Source: Delphinus delphis
Taxonomy: Eukaryota; Chordata; Mammalia; Artiodactyla; Delphinidae
DNA: 64,000 nucleotides
Direction of reading: 5' to 3'
Assembly (NCBI RefSeq): GCF_949987515.2
Contig: NC_082694.2
Location: 39,927,951 to 39,991,950 of the forward strand
The first letter of the stretch is position 1, and each line of letters starts with the position of its first letter. Below the pieces are notes generated by a model that saw only the letters and a program-made list of their open reading frames with translations, had not been told where the DNA came from and made no database searches. Below, piece by piece: positions 22,975 to 33,971 of this stretch. Both the position numbers and the translations under genes were made by a program.

Positions 22975-23775
22975 TTACCTTCCTCATCTTCTATAATCAG
23001 CCCATCACCTAGATCTGTTGAATTACCTCCCAAATAATCTGAGTCAGTCCACTTAGCTCTGTCTTCATATACCCTGATCCAAGTCACCATAACCTTGTTG
23101 GAGCTGGCAGACCATCTCCTTACTGGCTTTCCTCTTTCATTCTGGTCTCATTTAAATTCATTCTTCACATACAAACCAGCATGATGTTTTTGAACTGCAG
23201 CTCTGGTATGTTACTTCCTCTACCAGTGAAAACCCAGTGGCGTTCCATTGGTTTTAGGGTAAAGACCTCAGTCTTTAAGATACCCCATGCGCTGCATGGT
23301 CAGGGTTCTGTCTGTGTCTCCAGCCTTGTTTCACATCTCCTCCTCCTCTCTCTGCTCTCCATCTACACCAACATCCTTGCCATGCCCTCTCCTGCCAGGG
23401 AGTCTGCACTTGCTATTTTCTCTACTTGGAACTCTCTCGCTTACCCCATTCACCTAGATACCTCCTCCTCAACCTCAGCTCTCTGTTCACTTATCAGGGA
23501 ATCCTCCCTCTCCCCCGATTCAGTTATATTCCCTTATTGTAAGGTCTCATTGCCGCATGTGCTTCTCCTTTGTAGCACTTCTACAGTGGTAATTTCACAT
23601 GTATTTGTGCTTTTATGTGCTTAGTGTCTAACTTCCTTGTGGAACTGTCAGCTCCATGAGATGGGGACCCATGTTTATTTTAGTCCTAGCATGGTGCCCT
23701 TCATCGAGCAGGGCTCAATAAATAATTCATGAATGAATAAGTGAATGAATAAATGAACAAGTTAGTGAATGAATG
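22975..23775 (+). mobile_element. L2 LINE 3' region
   Basis: A long L2 segment: CTCCATGAGATGGGGACCCA, GCAGGGCTCAATAAATAATT and the GAATGAATAA tail are diagnostic. The 147-codon frame at 23181-23624 lies wholly in it and is not a gene. Confidence 0.88.
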
Positions 23776-24440
23776 AACTGACTTCTGGAATAAGAGGTCT
23801 TTGCTGAATTGTCCCTTTTGAGTAGTAAGTAATGGAATTTTTTGCCTCTGGGACAAGACGCTTTTGAACCCCTGTTTTGACATAATCCTCTTTTCACTTA
23901 AATTGTGAAAAGCGCCTAGAATAAGCCTCTGGAATCCTTGAAACCACCACTTACCTCAGGAAGCAGTGGAATGGGGTGCCTTCTCTTGTGCCACTGGAAA
24001 CATGACCTTTCCTCTGAATTTCTCTGAGGACAGCCCTTCTGTAAGCAGTTTCTTCTTCATCCTCCCTCCATCTGCCAAATGAGGAGATGGACAGGAAGGA
24101 CTCTCAGATTCACCACACAGGCAAGAGTGAGAGCACAAGACCATTACCCTGATGGAGATGGGAGCATGGGAATGACATAAGTAAGTCACAGGCTGTGTCT
24201 TCCAACTGATGTGGGCACAAGTTTGCCCATTAATCCATAATTTAAAAATATTTTAGTTTCTTGACCTTCCTCAATCTTAACCTTTGCTATTGGCCACTCT
24301 ACAAACAGTATGGCATTCTTAATAGCCCAAAAGTTGTTTGAGTCCAGGATTCAAGAGGACAGAACATCGTTTTCCCTTTGTAACCTCTGAGTCCCATCCA
24401 TTCTGTTTGAGAAAGGCTGAATATGGCAGACGACCTGAGA
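23776..24440. other. Unrecognised sequence
   Basis: No gene or clear repeat family. Confidence 0.4.
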
Positions 24441-24444
24441 AGTG

Positions 24445-24650
24445 GCATGTGGTGCAGAAAAGATCAGTGCATTTGGAGATTGACAGCTCTGGGCTTTGAC
24501 ACTGGATAAATTACTTAGGCTTTCTGAGCCTTAATTTACTCATCTGTAAGATGGAGTGAAAATACCACAGTATTGTTATAAGTTTAACTGAGGTAAATAT
24601 ATATAAGCTTTTTGGCACAGTGACTGGTATAGATTCTTAATGAGTAAAAT
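24445..24650 (+). mobile_element. MIR SINE
   Basis: GCTCTGGGCTTTGACACTGG, TCATCTGTAAGATGGAGTGA and a decayed CACAGTGACTGG end match MIR. Confidence 0.8.
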
Positions 24651-24735
24651 TTCTGTCTCAAGACTGACCCTCAATGGCATCTCCTAGGGTGGTAGATCTG
24701 TCAACTGTCTTGATTGAGGTGAACATTAGGTTCCC

Positions 24736-25104
24736 TTTTTTTTTTTTTAATAAATTTATTTATATTTTATTTATTTATCTTTGGCTGTGTTGGGTCTTCG
24801 TTGCTGTGCGTGGGCTTTCTCTAGTTGCTGAGAGCCGGGGCTACTCTTTGTGGTGGTGCACGGGATTCTCATTGCAGTGGCTTCTCTTGTTGCGGAACAC
24901 AGGCTCTAGGCGCGTGGGCTTCAGTAGTTGTGGCACATGGGCTCAGTAGTTGTGGCTCACGGGCTCTAGAGCGCAGGCTCAGTAGTTGTGGCCCACGGGC
25001 TTAGTTGCTCCACAGCATGTGGGATCTTCCTGGACCAGGGCTCGAACCCATGTCCCCTGCATTGGCAGGAGGATTCTTAACCACTGTGCCACCAGGGAAG
25101 TCCC
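24736..25104 (-). mobile_element. CHR-type SINE, long class, antisense
   Basis: A T-rich reversed tail at 24739-24780 is followed by the full long-class body (GGCTCTAGGCGCGTGG, GCTCGAACCCATGTCC) and CACCAGGGAAGTCCC. No clear TSD survives. Confidence 0.93.
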
Positions 25105-28100
25105 ACGCTCCTGTTTCTTTAGTATTGATTTCTAGCTGCCCCAGCTCTGCATTTGGCACACAAGGATTCTTGTTCTTTGGAACTCTGCTTGGCCAACCCC
25201 AGTCTGCCCCTCACAGGCATTCCCAAGACAGGCCTAGTCCCTTATACTCACACTGAAATTATGCCCAAAGTCCATGCGTGGGGGTACCACCATTGCTTTC
25301 CCTGGAGTTCTCACTGGAGTACTTCTCAAAGTCTTGTCACCATTTTTTGAAGAGGAAGTTGCTAAGCTAGAACCCTCAGCAGCACCTCTGCTTTCTGGAG
25401 TTCTTGGTCCTTGGCAAACATAGATGCCACTGGCCATGTCCCTAACAGCCCTTGGGGCTAGGATCGTCAGTCAAGATGGTGTTTCATCCTGGAAGCAGGG
25501 GGAGGCTATGGCTCCCAGCACTCCTTTTCTATGGAATGTTTTGGGCTTTCCAGCTCTTGTGGTCCCCACCAGATGGCCCTATGGTAGATAGAACTTGGTC
25601 AGTTTTCCTGCATTGGGCACCCAGACCAGGGTCCTGGCAGAGGATGCTGGATGGGTCTGTCTTTGGAGCTCCTCTCTCCTCCCCGGTAGACATATGTCTA
25701 CTGACCATTTGCCTGTATCCTTTCCCATCCCCTTATTCTGTGCTGCTCTGGTCATCGGTTGATCCCTAACTTCTCTTCCTTTTCTCAGCTGCCACAACTG
25801 TGATGGGTGATTTTTACAGACTCAAAGTACTCCCAAACGCATGTTTGGATTTTGAGCACCTCCCCAAAGACTTTGTGGGGGAGGCACAGCCTTATAATAA
25901 CTTATAACTGCCATGTATCTTCGTGGTGTATCAGTAGGTCCTCTTCTCTGTGGCCAGGGACAAAGATCAGATGGTCTTCAGATTTGGCAGTTCCCAGACA
26001 CCAGCTGTACTTCCTTGCTTTCTTTATCACTCAAAATTTAAATAGTTTGAGTGAGAAAATGAAACCAAAATTTTAAATAATACGTTAAAGAAATTTTTAA
26101 ATCTTACAACCTTATTATTAGTAGCAAATTACTGTGATCTGCCCACAGACAGTTAAGACACACAGACAAGGACATGGACTTAAGGTGAGGAGCCCAATGA
26201 AGGTCTCTCCAGGTCATCTTCAGGTCTTTCAGTGAAGGGCATCTTCACTGGCTACCTAGACATTCCTAGTCTCTTGGGATAATTGGGGCCTAGTAGCTGG
26301 GGAGTGACAATGGGTCTTACTTGACGTGGGCAGGCATTCTTATTCAGCCTTCTTGAGACATGCTCCAGTGAAAGGGACCCCTTGATGAAATTGAACTCTG
26401 ATCCTCCGCGATTGGCAGCAGAAGGGCAGTAATGGCATGGTGGTGGAGTGGTCTTGAATTTGGTCCACTAAGAGCCACATTCCCATTGCAGACTTCACTC
26501 ACCCATGTTGCTCCTGCATGGAGGATATTAGTAGCTGAGAATAGCTTCATTGAGCTCAGTCCAACTCTTTTATATTTCCTCCTTCACCGTGAGCTTCATC
26601 TCACCTGGCGGGGTCCTCTTGCTTCAGACTTTGATGCCTGATCCCTTGTGAGCTACCGTAAGAACAAGAACATGCACTATCCTGGGGTGGCGGCTGCACT
26701 TTTTCTATCGCCTCCATCCCAGCTGGAATAAGAAGAGCCGATGCTGCCTCCTCTTGTGCTTCTCATCATCTCTCTTCTAAGACCAGGACATGTTTCAGAG
26801 CCTTAGCAGGACTGAATCTGTGTCCACACGGAGGAAAAACAGCAACCTTGGCTTCTGAGGGGGTGACAGCACTATGGCAGGGTGGTGGAGTTCAGGACTC
26901 TCTGTGATTCTGCCAGCCAGGTATCTTCTCTGGCTTTATACCCACTTACTCCTCCACCCCATCTCCCTCCCCCTGAACTCTGACCAAGGAAGTCCCCAGA
27001 GGCCCAGGCTCTTAGGATTTACGGAGACAATGACTCTGTGTCCTCTGAGTCTTCAGCAAGGCGTGGAGCTTTGATGCCTGTCAGCTTTGGCTGTGGTTGG
27101 GGGGATGGAAGGGAGAAGTGCCACTGTGGCCTCTCTACCCCATTACCCCTGCCCTGCTGATCCCCAGAGCAGCAAAGAAAAATTCCAGCTTTGAAGATGG
27201 GCCCTGGTCAGTTACGAATCCTGCAAACAGGTGCTTCTGGCCATCAAAGTCTTGAAGCAGTTAAACTTGCTTTCACCTTTGTTGCAGTTCCCTTAAAAGA
27301 AAATAGAGAAATCTTCGAAAGGTGGAAGGGGTGGCAGGCCAGAAACGTAAAGTGTGTGCAATCACTCAGATACAAGTGGCACCACTAAAAATTGCCTTCA
27401 TATATCAGCTTATGGTTTACACACTCTGGCAGAAAGGACACTAAAAGGTCAGCGGAAAAAAAATTTATATGTCAGGCCTGGAGCTGTGACTCCAAAGGTG
27501 GTAAGAAGACATGATCTGGGAAGGGTTCTAGAGGGACCGGCTAAGTGCTTGATGTGGCAGGATTCTTCTTTTCACTCTTTATTTTGTCTTATTTTTAAGG
27601 AAGTTTCTTGCAAGCGTCAGCAGAGGAGCTAAGGTATAGACTCGGAGTAACCTCTCACTCCAACCTCTGGTGACAAGACGGATAGTTCCGTTCATCTATG
27701 GGTGAGCAGCGGAGGCTCCCTGCATTTTTTTCCCTGTTTGCTTGGTTTCAGGATATATTTGTTTGCAGAGAGGGATGTCATGCTTTTGAATGCACTGCTC
27801 AGTCATGTGCCAGTGGTGAAATCAGAGGCGGGGAGAAGAGAAGAGAGAGGAGGGAGGGTGTTGGGAAAGGGCAAGCTATACTCTGAGGGCTTTAAGTGAT
27901 GCCAGCTCAGATCCAGAAACAAATCTTCAACCAAATGCTAATGGAGAATGTGCCTTCCAATCAGAAGGGTCAGCAAATATGCTGTAAATTAATAATGCAC
28001 CCTTTTAGGTAGCAGTTGCCTTGTGGAACAGTCTGGAGGAGGATTATTTATCCACTCCCCCTTCCATCCCACCTCTCTTAAGAGAAGGAGCTAGAACACT

Positions 28101-28984
28101 GTAGGTCCCTTGGAGTTTTGTTTAAGACTGACCCTCCCCCTTAGTTTATTAACCGTGTAACATTTTCAGGTTGTTTTTTCCTCTCTGTCTCCTCCAGCAA
28201 GTCTCTATTGATCACTATTTGCAGTTATAATCCCTTTCAAATTTATCATCCATGACTGACATCCCATGTATTGATTAGTGTTGACGGATGTTCCTCTACA
28301 GTGTAGAACCACCGTGATCCCAGCCTGTGACATACAAGAGGGATGGCGAGAGAGAGAAATACACATTTTCCCCTTCTCCTCAATTTTCTTTTGGTAGTTT
28401 TCTGTTCCCCCTTTTGTTTACAGCTTAGATGATTTCTTTCCTACCTATGTGAGGAATTGCTTTGTATATTTTAAGGATAATTTCTTTACTCCTACTGAAG
28501 CCTGTTGGGAGGAAAAGGAAGTAGCCGTGTTGCTCCTGGGTGGTTACTGTGGGGGTGGGTCACTGACAGGTCCTGAAGGAGATCAGATTTATGAGGGACA
28601 TCCACATGTCTTAACCTAAAGCCTCAGGTACCAAAGATATAGAGGCTAGTTGTTTAAGGATAAATTACATGTCACTTGTGACTAAGAACAAGGTGTCCAA
28701 AATCTGGACTATAAATGGAGTCATTTGTCAATAGTGCAGTATTGGGGGCTCTTTTTTCCATACTGTCTGTAACATCCTCTTTGCCTGTTGTGGGCCAAAG
28801 GCAAGTGGTGGCCTGGTTGGGAAGCTGTGTCCTTATCCGTCCTGCCTGAGCACGTGTCCAGGGCTTCCCATCTTGGAATGTTCTGCTCGTGCATACGAGG
28901 TGCCCACCCCACCCACCCACCAGGTTGGCACTGAGTTGTGGGGGAGTCTGGCCACTCATGGGTGAGCCAGCATGCAAGTCCTGA
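25105..28984. other. Long unrecognised stretch, no gene seen
   Basis: 3.9 kb with no repeat family I can name. Frames such as 25452-25769 (105 codons) and 27354-27632 (92 codons) have no recognisable domain, and other frames overlap them. The part near 28140-28300 is AT-rich and looks like conserved non-coding sequence. No CpG island is apparent. Confidence 0.45.
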
Positions 28985-29115
28985 GCTCAGCTGCCTTCTC
29001 TGTGCAATGGAAATAACAGTACTTTCCTTGCCCACCTAACAAGGAGTCTAGTGTACCAGCCGTGAGAGTGCTTCAAAAAATTGGAAAGGGCTATATAAAC
29101 CATGAGGGTATAATG
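28985..29115 (+). mobile_element. MIR SINE fragment
   Basis: TCAGCTGCCTTCTCTGTGCA, ATGGAAATAACAGTACTTTC and GTGCTTCAAAAAATTGGAAA correspond to the 3' two thirds of MIR. Confidence 0.7.
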
Positions 29116-29420
29116 ATTACTCTCAAAGGTTTCTCCTCGCTCTCTCTGGGTCTCAGTCTCTCTCCCTCATACTCCAAGAAGGTTTTATTACTCTGCAAGG
29201 TTTTTCTACTCCAGGGAACTTTACCAAAGGACCCAAGGGCTAGACTTGAGAACAGAAGGAAGTATAGAATTCACAGGGAATTTAGTGGGCTCGTGGTCTA
29301 ACCCTTTCATTTGACTTGTGGGGAACCTGGCGCAGTCTAAATTTTTGGAATAACTTATTTGATATCCCACAGTGTGTGAAACATAAGCCTAGAAAGAAAA
29401 CTCAGTTTTCTGCCTCTTAG
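29116..29420. other. Unrecognised sequence
   Basis: No gene or named repeat before the CT-rich tract. Confidence 0.4.
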
Positions 29421-29660
29421 GCAAGTACCCTTCCTCTTCCCTCCCCTCACACCTCCTCTCCGTCTCTCTCCCCCCTTCCCCCTCCTCCTTCTTCCTCTCT
29501 TCCTCTCTCCTTCCCTCTTCTTCCCCCGCCACCTCCCTCCTCCTTTCTCCATCTCTCACTCCCTCTGCTCCCCACTCCCTCCTCTCCTCTCTCTCCTTCC
29601 AGCCATCCCTCCCTCCCTAGCCCTCACCTCTCTCTATTCCTTTCCCTCTTGCTTTCTCCA
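29421..29660. repeat. Polypyrimidine (CT-rich) tract
   Basis: About 240 bp of almost pure C and T on the plus strand (CCCTCC, CTCTCC, CTTCCTC units). The minus-strand frame over it (KRGRRRRGKGGERRRGG) is only a translation of this low-complexity DNA. Confidence 0.95.
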
Positions 29661-29750
29661 ACCCCCTTAGCAGCCCTAGGTCTGGGGTAGAGATACAAGC
29701 CATTTGCTCTTAAAGCTCACTTTCACTTTGGAAGACAGAATCATTGTCTG

Positions 29751-29768
29751 AGAAACCCTAGGGTTTCT
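29751..29768. repeat. 18-bp perfect palindrome
   Basis: AGAAACCCTAGGGTTTCT equals its own reverse complement. Confidence 0.9.
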
Positions 29769-30729
29769 TCACTACAGAAAACTCACATTAAAAAAGTTAA
29801 TTTTCTTTCCAAAGGAAAAAAGGCAGGCCAGATCAGCTCCTAGGGGAGGGCATATCTACCTAGAGTGTGCCATTCTGTCACGCTATAGCGCTTTTGAATA
29901 GCTATTTAGTTGACTCATATGTAAATGATATTTTGTCCTCCCTCATTGCCTCAGCCCCCACTATTGACAGTAATTTGATGGGATGTTTTTTGCCTCTTAT
30001 CTATTTTCCAAGTTTTCATGGTCTGTTTGTAATAGTGTTTTTGGTTCTTTGCAGTAGTTTAAGTTTCTCATATGGGTCTTATTATACCTGAATACTGCTC
30101 AGCTATTTGATGGCACAGTTGTAAATCCTCAATAAAAGATCTTTAATAATCAGTTGGCATTTATTTAATATAGCACCCATCTTATTAAATCTAACTCCTT
30201 CGATTTAATAAGACAGTTTATTGTATCTTTGCATCGGAATAGTGATGCTATAGTTATGCTTGAGAAGACACTTTCATTATAAACTCCTGTTTTTAGGCAC
30301 TTATAATTTTCTCAAGTAGCACATTCATTTCAATGTGCAATCATTTTCTGTTCTCTTCTCCCTCCCTCTCTCCATTTGTACTATTTTTCTCATTTTTTAG
30401 AAGTCTAATAAGAAAGTGTATCTCAAACTTCAGCGAGAAAAGCTGTGTCATTGGCTGAGAATAGCTGAGCAAATCTGTTAGGCTCTTGAAATCCAGATTA
30501 TTATTTGCGCCTTCAGTCAACTTGATGCAAATGTTGGTGAAGGAGATACTGGTCCTAGGATTATGCTCCTATAACGTGGGCAATGTTCTCCCAAGTGCCT
30601 TCAAGTGCATTTCCCCCCTTTTCAGGGGTTTAAACATTCTTCGGCTTTTGCTAGTGCCAGGAAACTGAAGAATTGATCAGGCAGGAAACTGACCAGAATG
30701 GACTAGAATGGAGACAGACCTTCCAGCCC
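29769..30729. other. Unrecognised sequence, part possibly conserved
   Basis: No gene. 30095-30540 is AT-rich, non-repetitive, with TTAATAAT at 30143-30150 and a perfect hairpin at 30181-30212. It looks like conserved non-coding DNA. Confidence 0.4.
30181..30212. repeat. Perfect 11-bp stem, 10-base loop hairpin
   Basis: CTTATTAAATC at 30181-30191 pairs perfectly with GATTTAATAAG at 30202-30212. The loop is TAACTCCTTC. Confidence 0.9.
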
Positions 30730-31325
30730 CTCACTGGCTGCTTTCCCTCTCCAGCCCACTCATGGTAGAATGTGGGCTGTGCTCCACCGTCTGGCACTTG
30801 GCTCACTCTCTGCCTAGTTCACACCAGCTCATCCTTCAGATCTCAGAACAAGCCTGACTTCCTCAAAGATGCCTGTTGTGAAATGTAGACTGAGTCTGGT
30901 TCCCTTGCTATATATCTTGTGGAGTTAGAATGGGGCTCCCTTGCTTTAAAACACATGTCTCATTTCCATTTATTACGGTCAGTGGTGCACTGGAGTGCAC
31001 TCGTACTGTCTGATGAGAGCTCATTTTGTATATCTGTTCAGTTATATATAACCAACTCCATGTTCAGTTATATCATCATGATAACCTGAAAACAGTCATA
31101 GGGGAAGTTTGAATGGGCAAATGCTACAAATCAGAGCTAACTCCCCTGCCAACTCCCCACCAGAGAGCTAGTTTTTAAACATTCACCAGCATAGCACTTA
31201 TGTGGTGATCTGTAAACCCTGTCTTCTCCACTAAGCTATAAACTCCATGAGAATGGGGACTTTGTCTATTTTGGCCTGTATTGTACTTGAGTCATTGTAT
31301 GGCATGTAATAAGTGGTCAAAGAAC
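30730..31325 (+). mobile_element. L2 LINE 3' region
   Basis: AGCTCATCCTTCAGATCTCA, CCTGACTTCCTCAAAGATGC and TAAACTCCATGAGAATGGGG are typical of L2, with a decayed tail GGCATGTAATAAGTGGTCAA. Confidence 0.78.
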
Positions 31326-31764
31326 TGAGTTTATAAAGAGGTTTGGGAATAGACAGAATCTTACTTAAACACAGAGGCTGGGCCATTCAAAGGATCTTAA
31401 TCTCACAAGATCAAGGTTCTCCATGATTTACCTCTAAGAGTAATTCATCCTGCACCAGAATCTAGCTTCCTAAGAAAAAGAAGATTCTTAGGTGTTCAGT
31501 TGGTCCCACTGGTGAAGTGGTTCATCAGAAAGCACTTGAAACTGTTTAGCCAGGTGTAGCAAGGATAATTCTGGCTAGGCATGGGAAGAGGCTGGATGAT
31601 GCTCTCTGCCTCTTTTAGATTTATTTTATTAAAAATGTCTCCTGTGTTCTGCTGGATAACTACATGCATGGGTTTCATGTTCCTGATTATGAGAGAATGA
31701 GACATTTCCCTTCTGCCTCCTCACCATGCTCCTACCTAGGCATTCACTGTCTCTTTAGGAGCTT
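31326..31764. other. Unrecognised sequence
   Basis: No gene or named repeat seen. Confidence 0.4.
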
Positions 31765-31985
31765 CGTTATCTAGTGAAATAGTATCTGGACATGAGAACA
31801 GAGAGATCTGGGTTCAAATTTGGGCTATGCCTTGGAAAATGATTTCATTCTTAGAGATTCAGTGTCATCATGCCTAAAGTATAATACATTATAAAATTAT
31901 TACATTACATGAGATTGAACAATATGTCATGTTTCTGACGAACATAAAGATTATTGTTAGTGTTTAAACTTTTTCATCTTTTCTC
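31765..31985 (+). mobile_element. MIR SINE
   Basis: AGAGAGATCTGGGTTCAAAT and a decayed 3' half (TTAGAGATTCAGTGTCATCA) match MIR. Confidence 0.7.
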
Positions 31986-32129
31986 TAAGACCTGGATTTT
32001 GACTTTGTCCTTGTAGTTGAAGAATGGATGACAGAGGGTTTAGAAATACATAGGGGTGGTGCAGATTGCTTGGGTAGGGTAAGGGAAACTTATTAATATT
32101 ATTGATTCGTTAAAAAGTTTTCCTGTCAA

Positions 32130-33729
32130 GAGTTTCACTTTCTGTAATGGAGGACTGAGTAATTTGGACATCTACCCACTGAGAACAACTAGAAAAGCTG
32201 GGAAGGCATGGTAGAGCTAAGACAGTGCATACTAATAGGGCTAAGATCTGGGAGAGCAGTGAAGCCTAGATAGGTAAGCCCAGAATTTGGAGCAGTGTTT
32301 GCCAGTAGCAACTGTTGAAATCCTGGAAGAGGTTATCTGGAAGCTGAGAAGCTGGGCACGACTCTTGACAGCCCCACAAGGCTAGGGGGAAAATAAGAGT
32401 TCAGGGACTGCAAACGAATGATAACTCAGGAAAAACACTAGGCTTTCAGTTGGGGTAAACTGATTTTATACTTACTTGCAGAGACTGAAACTCAGTTTCA
32501 AATCATCTCAATCTCCTATTGGAATAAGGTGAGCTGGGATGCTAGTACTTCTAGCCATCTTTCAAAAGCAAGTATAAATTCTCTCTGGAGGACAACTGTA
32601 TACTCCTAATCCTGAAATTACTACAATAATTTTCTATATACAGTTTTCTGTACTCTAGCAAAAATAACCAAGTGTATAAAATATAAAATAATGTGATAAA
32701 AAATTAAGAGAAAAAATATATAATATAAACAGACCAGAGAGGATCCAGATAATGGAGTTATCAGTTATGAATTTTCAAATAACCATGATATATTGATATA
32801 TTCAATGAAATGAAAGGTTGAGAATTTGGGGTGTAAACCACTCAAATATTCTAGAACTTAAAATGCAATGGAAATTAAGAGCTCAGTGCATGGAGTAACA
32901 GTGAATGGACACAGCCGACAAGAGAATAAGTAAACTGTAATAGAAGTAAAAGAAAATATTAAAAATCAAGCTTTGGGTATAAAAGAAGGAAATGGGGAAA
33001 AGAAAAAGAACAAAGAACAGGGAGAAAAGTTCTAAGGTGTATAATTGGAAGCCCAGCAGTATGAGAGAGAGAGGATTGGGTAAAAGCAGTGTTCTAGGAG
33101 ACAATGGCTGAGAGTTTCTCCAAACTGATGAAAGGTATTGAGTCATATATTAAAGAAGCACTCTGAACCTGAAGTAGAATAAATATAGTAAAACTGCATG
33201 CAGCACTAAACTGCTGAAAGCAAAAGACAATGAGAAAATCTTAAGAGTAGTCAAAGATAAAAGAGCAACAAGATTAACAATGGAATTTTCAACAATGAAA
33301 GTGGACGCCAGCAGTTAATGAATGGTATATTAAAAACACTGGGAAAAAAAGTGGGCACTTATAATTTTATATCCAGTGAGAACATCCTAAAAAATGAAGG
33401 CAAAATAGGAATATTTTTCAATAAGCAAAAACTGAGAGGTTGTGTCACTGGCAGATCTATACTAAAGGAAAGTATAAAAGGTATTCTTCAACGATTTCAC
33501 ATTGAGAAATGAAAAGTGGGAAATATGTGGATAGATATAAATAAATATTAACAATAAAATAATAATGTCATGCAGGAAGAATAAATGTATAGAATTAAAA
33601 TGCACCATAACAATAGCATGTAAGTTGGGGGTGGGAGATTAATGGAGTTAAAGTGTTTGGGGGCACTTGAATTACTCAGGAACAAGTGAAAGTCTGAATT
33701 TACATTAGGCTTTGTTAAGTCAAGAGTAT
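32130..33729 (+). mobile_element. Old L1M/HAL1-like element, left part, sense
   Basis: Sense L1 5' region and ORF1-like sequence (TATCCAGTGAGAACATCC, GATCTATACTAAAGGAAAGT near 33370-33475). It is interrupted at the 11-bp target GTCAAGAGTAT (33719-33729) by a younger L1 and resumes at 39231 in the same orientation. Confidence 0.75.
33719..33729. repeat. Left TSD of the younger L1
   Basis: GTCAAGAGTAT, repeated at 39231-39241. It brackets the antisense L1 and dates that L1 as later than the L1M around it. Confidence 0.85.
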
Positions 33730-33971
33730 GTATATATATATATTTATTTCTTAATTTTTTTCAAGACTATTTAATTTCTTTTATATAGCTGGTTCTTATT
33801 AGTTATCTATTTTATACATATTAATGAATATATGTCAATCCCAGTCTCCCAATTCATCACACTACCCGCCTCCTCACCCACCCTGCTTTCCCCCCTTGAG
33901 GTCCATATGTTTGTTCTCTGCACCTGTGTCTTCATTTCTGCCTTGCAAACTGGTTCATCTGTACCATTTTT

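Noticed and set aside
23181..23624. 147-codon plus-strand frame
   Set aside because: Lies wholly in the 3' region of an L2 element and has no recognisable domain.
25452..25769. 105-codon frame as a possible small secreted or membrane protein
   Set aside because: Start is followed by no convincing signal peptide, there is no Kozak or splice evidence, and I recognise no family. Composition looks random.
29355..29552. Arg/Gly-rich minus-strand frame
   Set aside because: Pure consequence of the CT-rich tract.
29751..29768. AAACCCTAGGGTTT as interstitial telomere repeat
   Set aside because: Vertebrate telomere repeat is TTAGGG in tandem. Here there is a single palindrome and no array.
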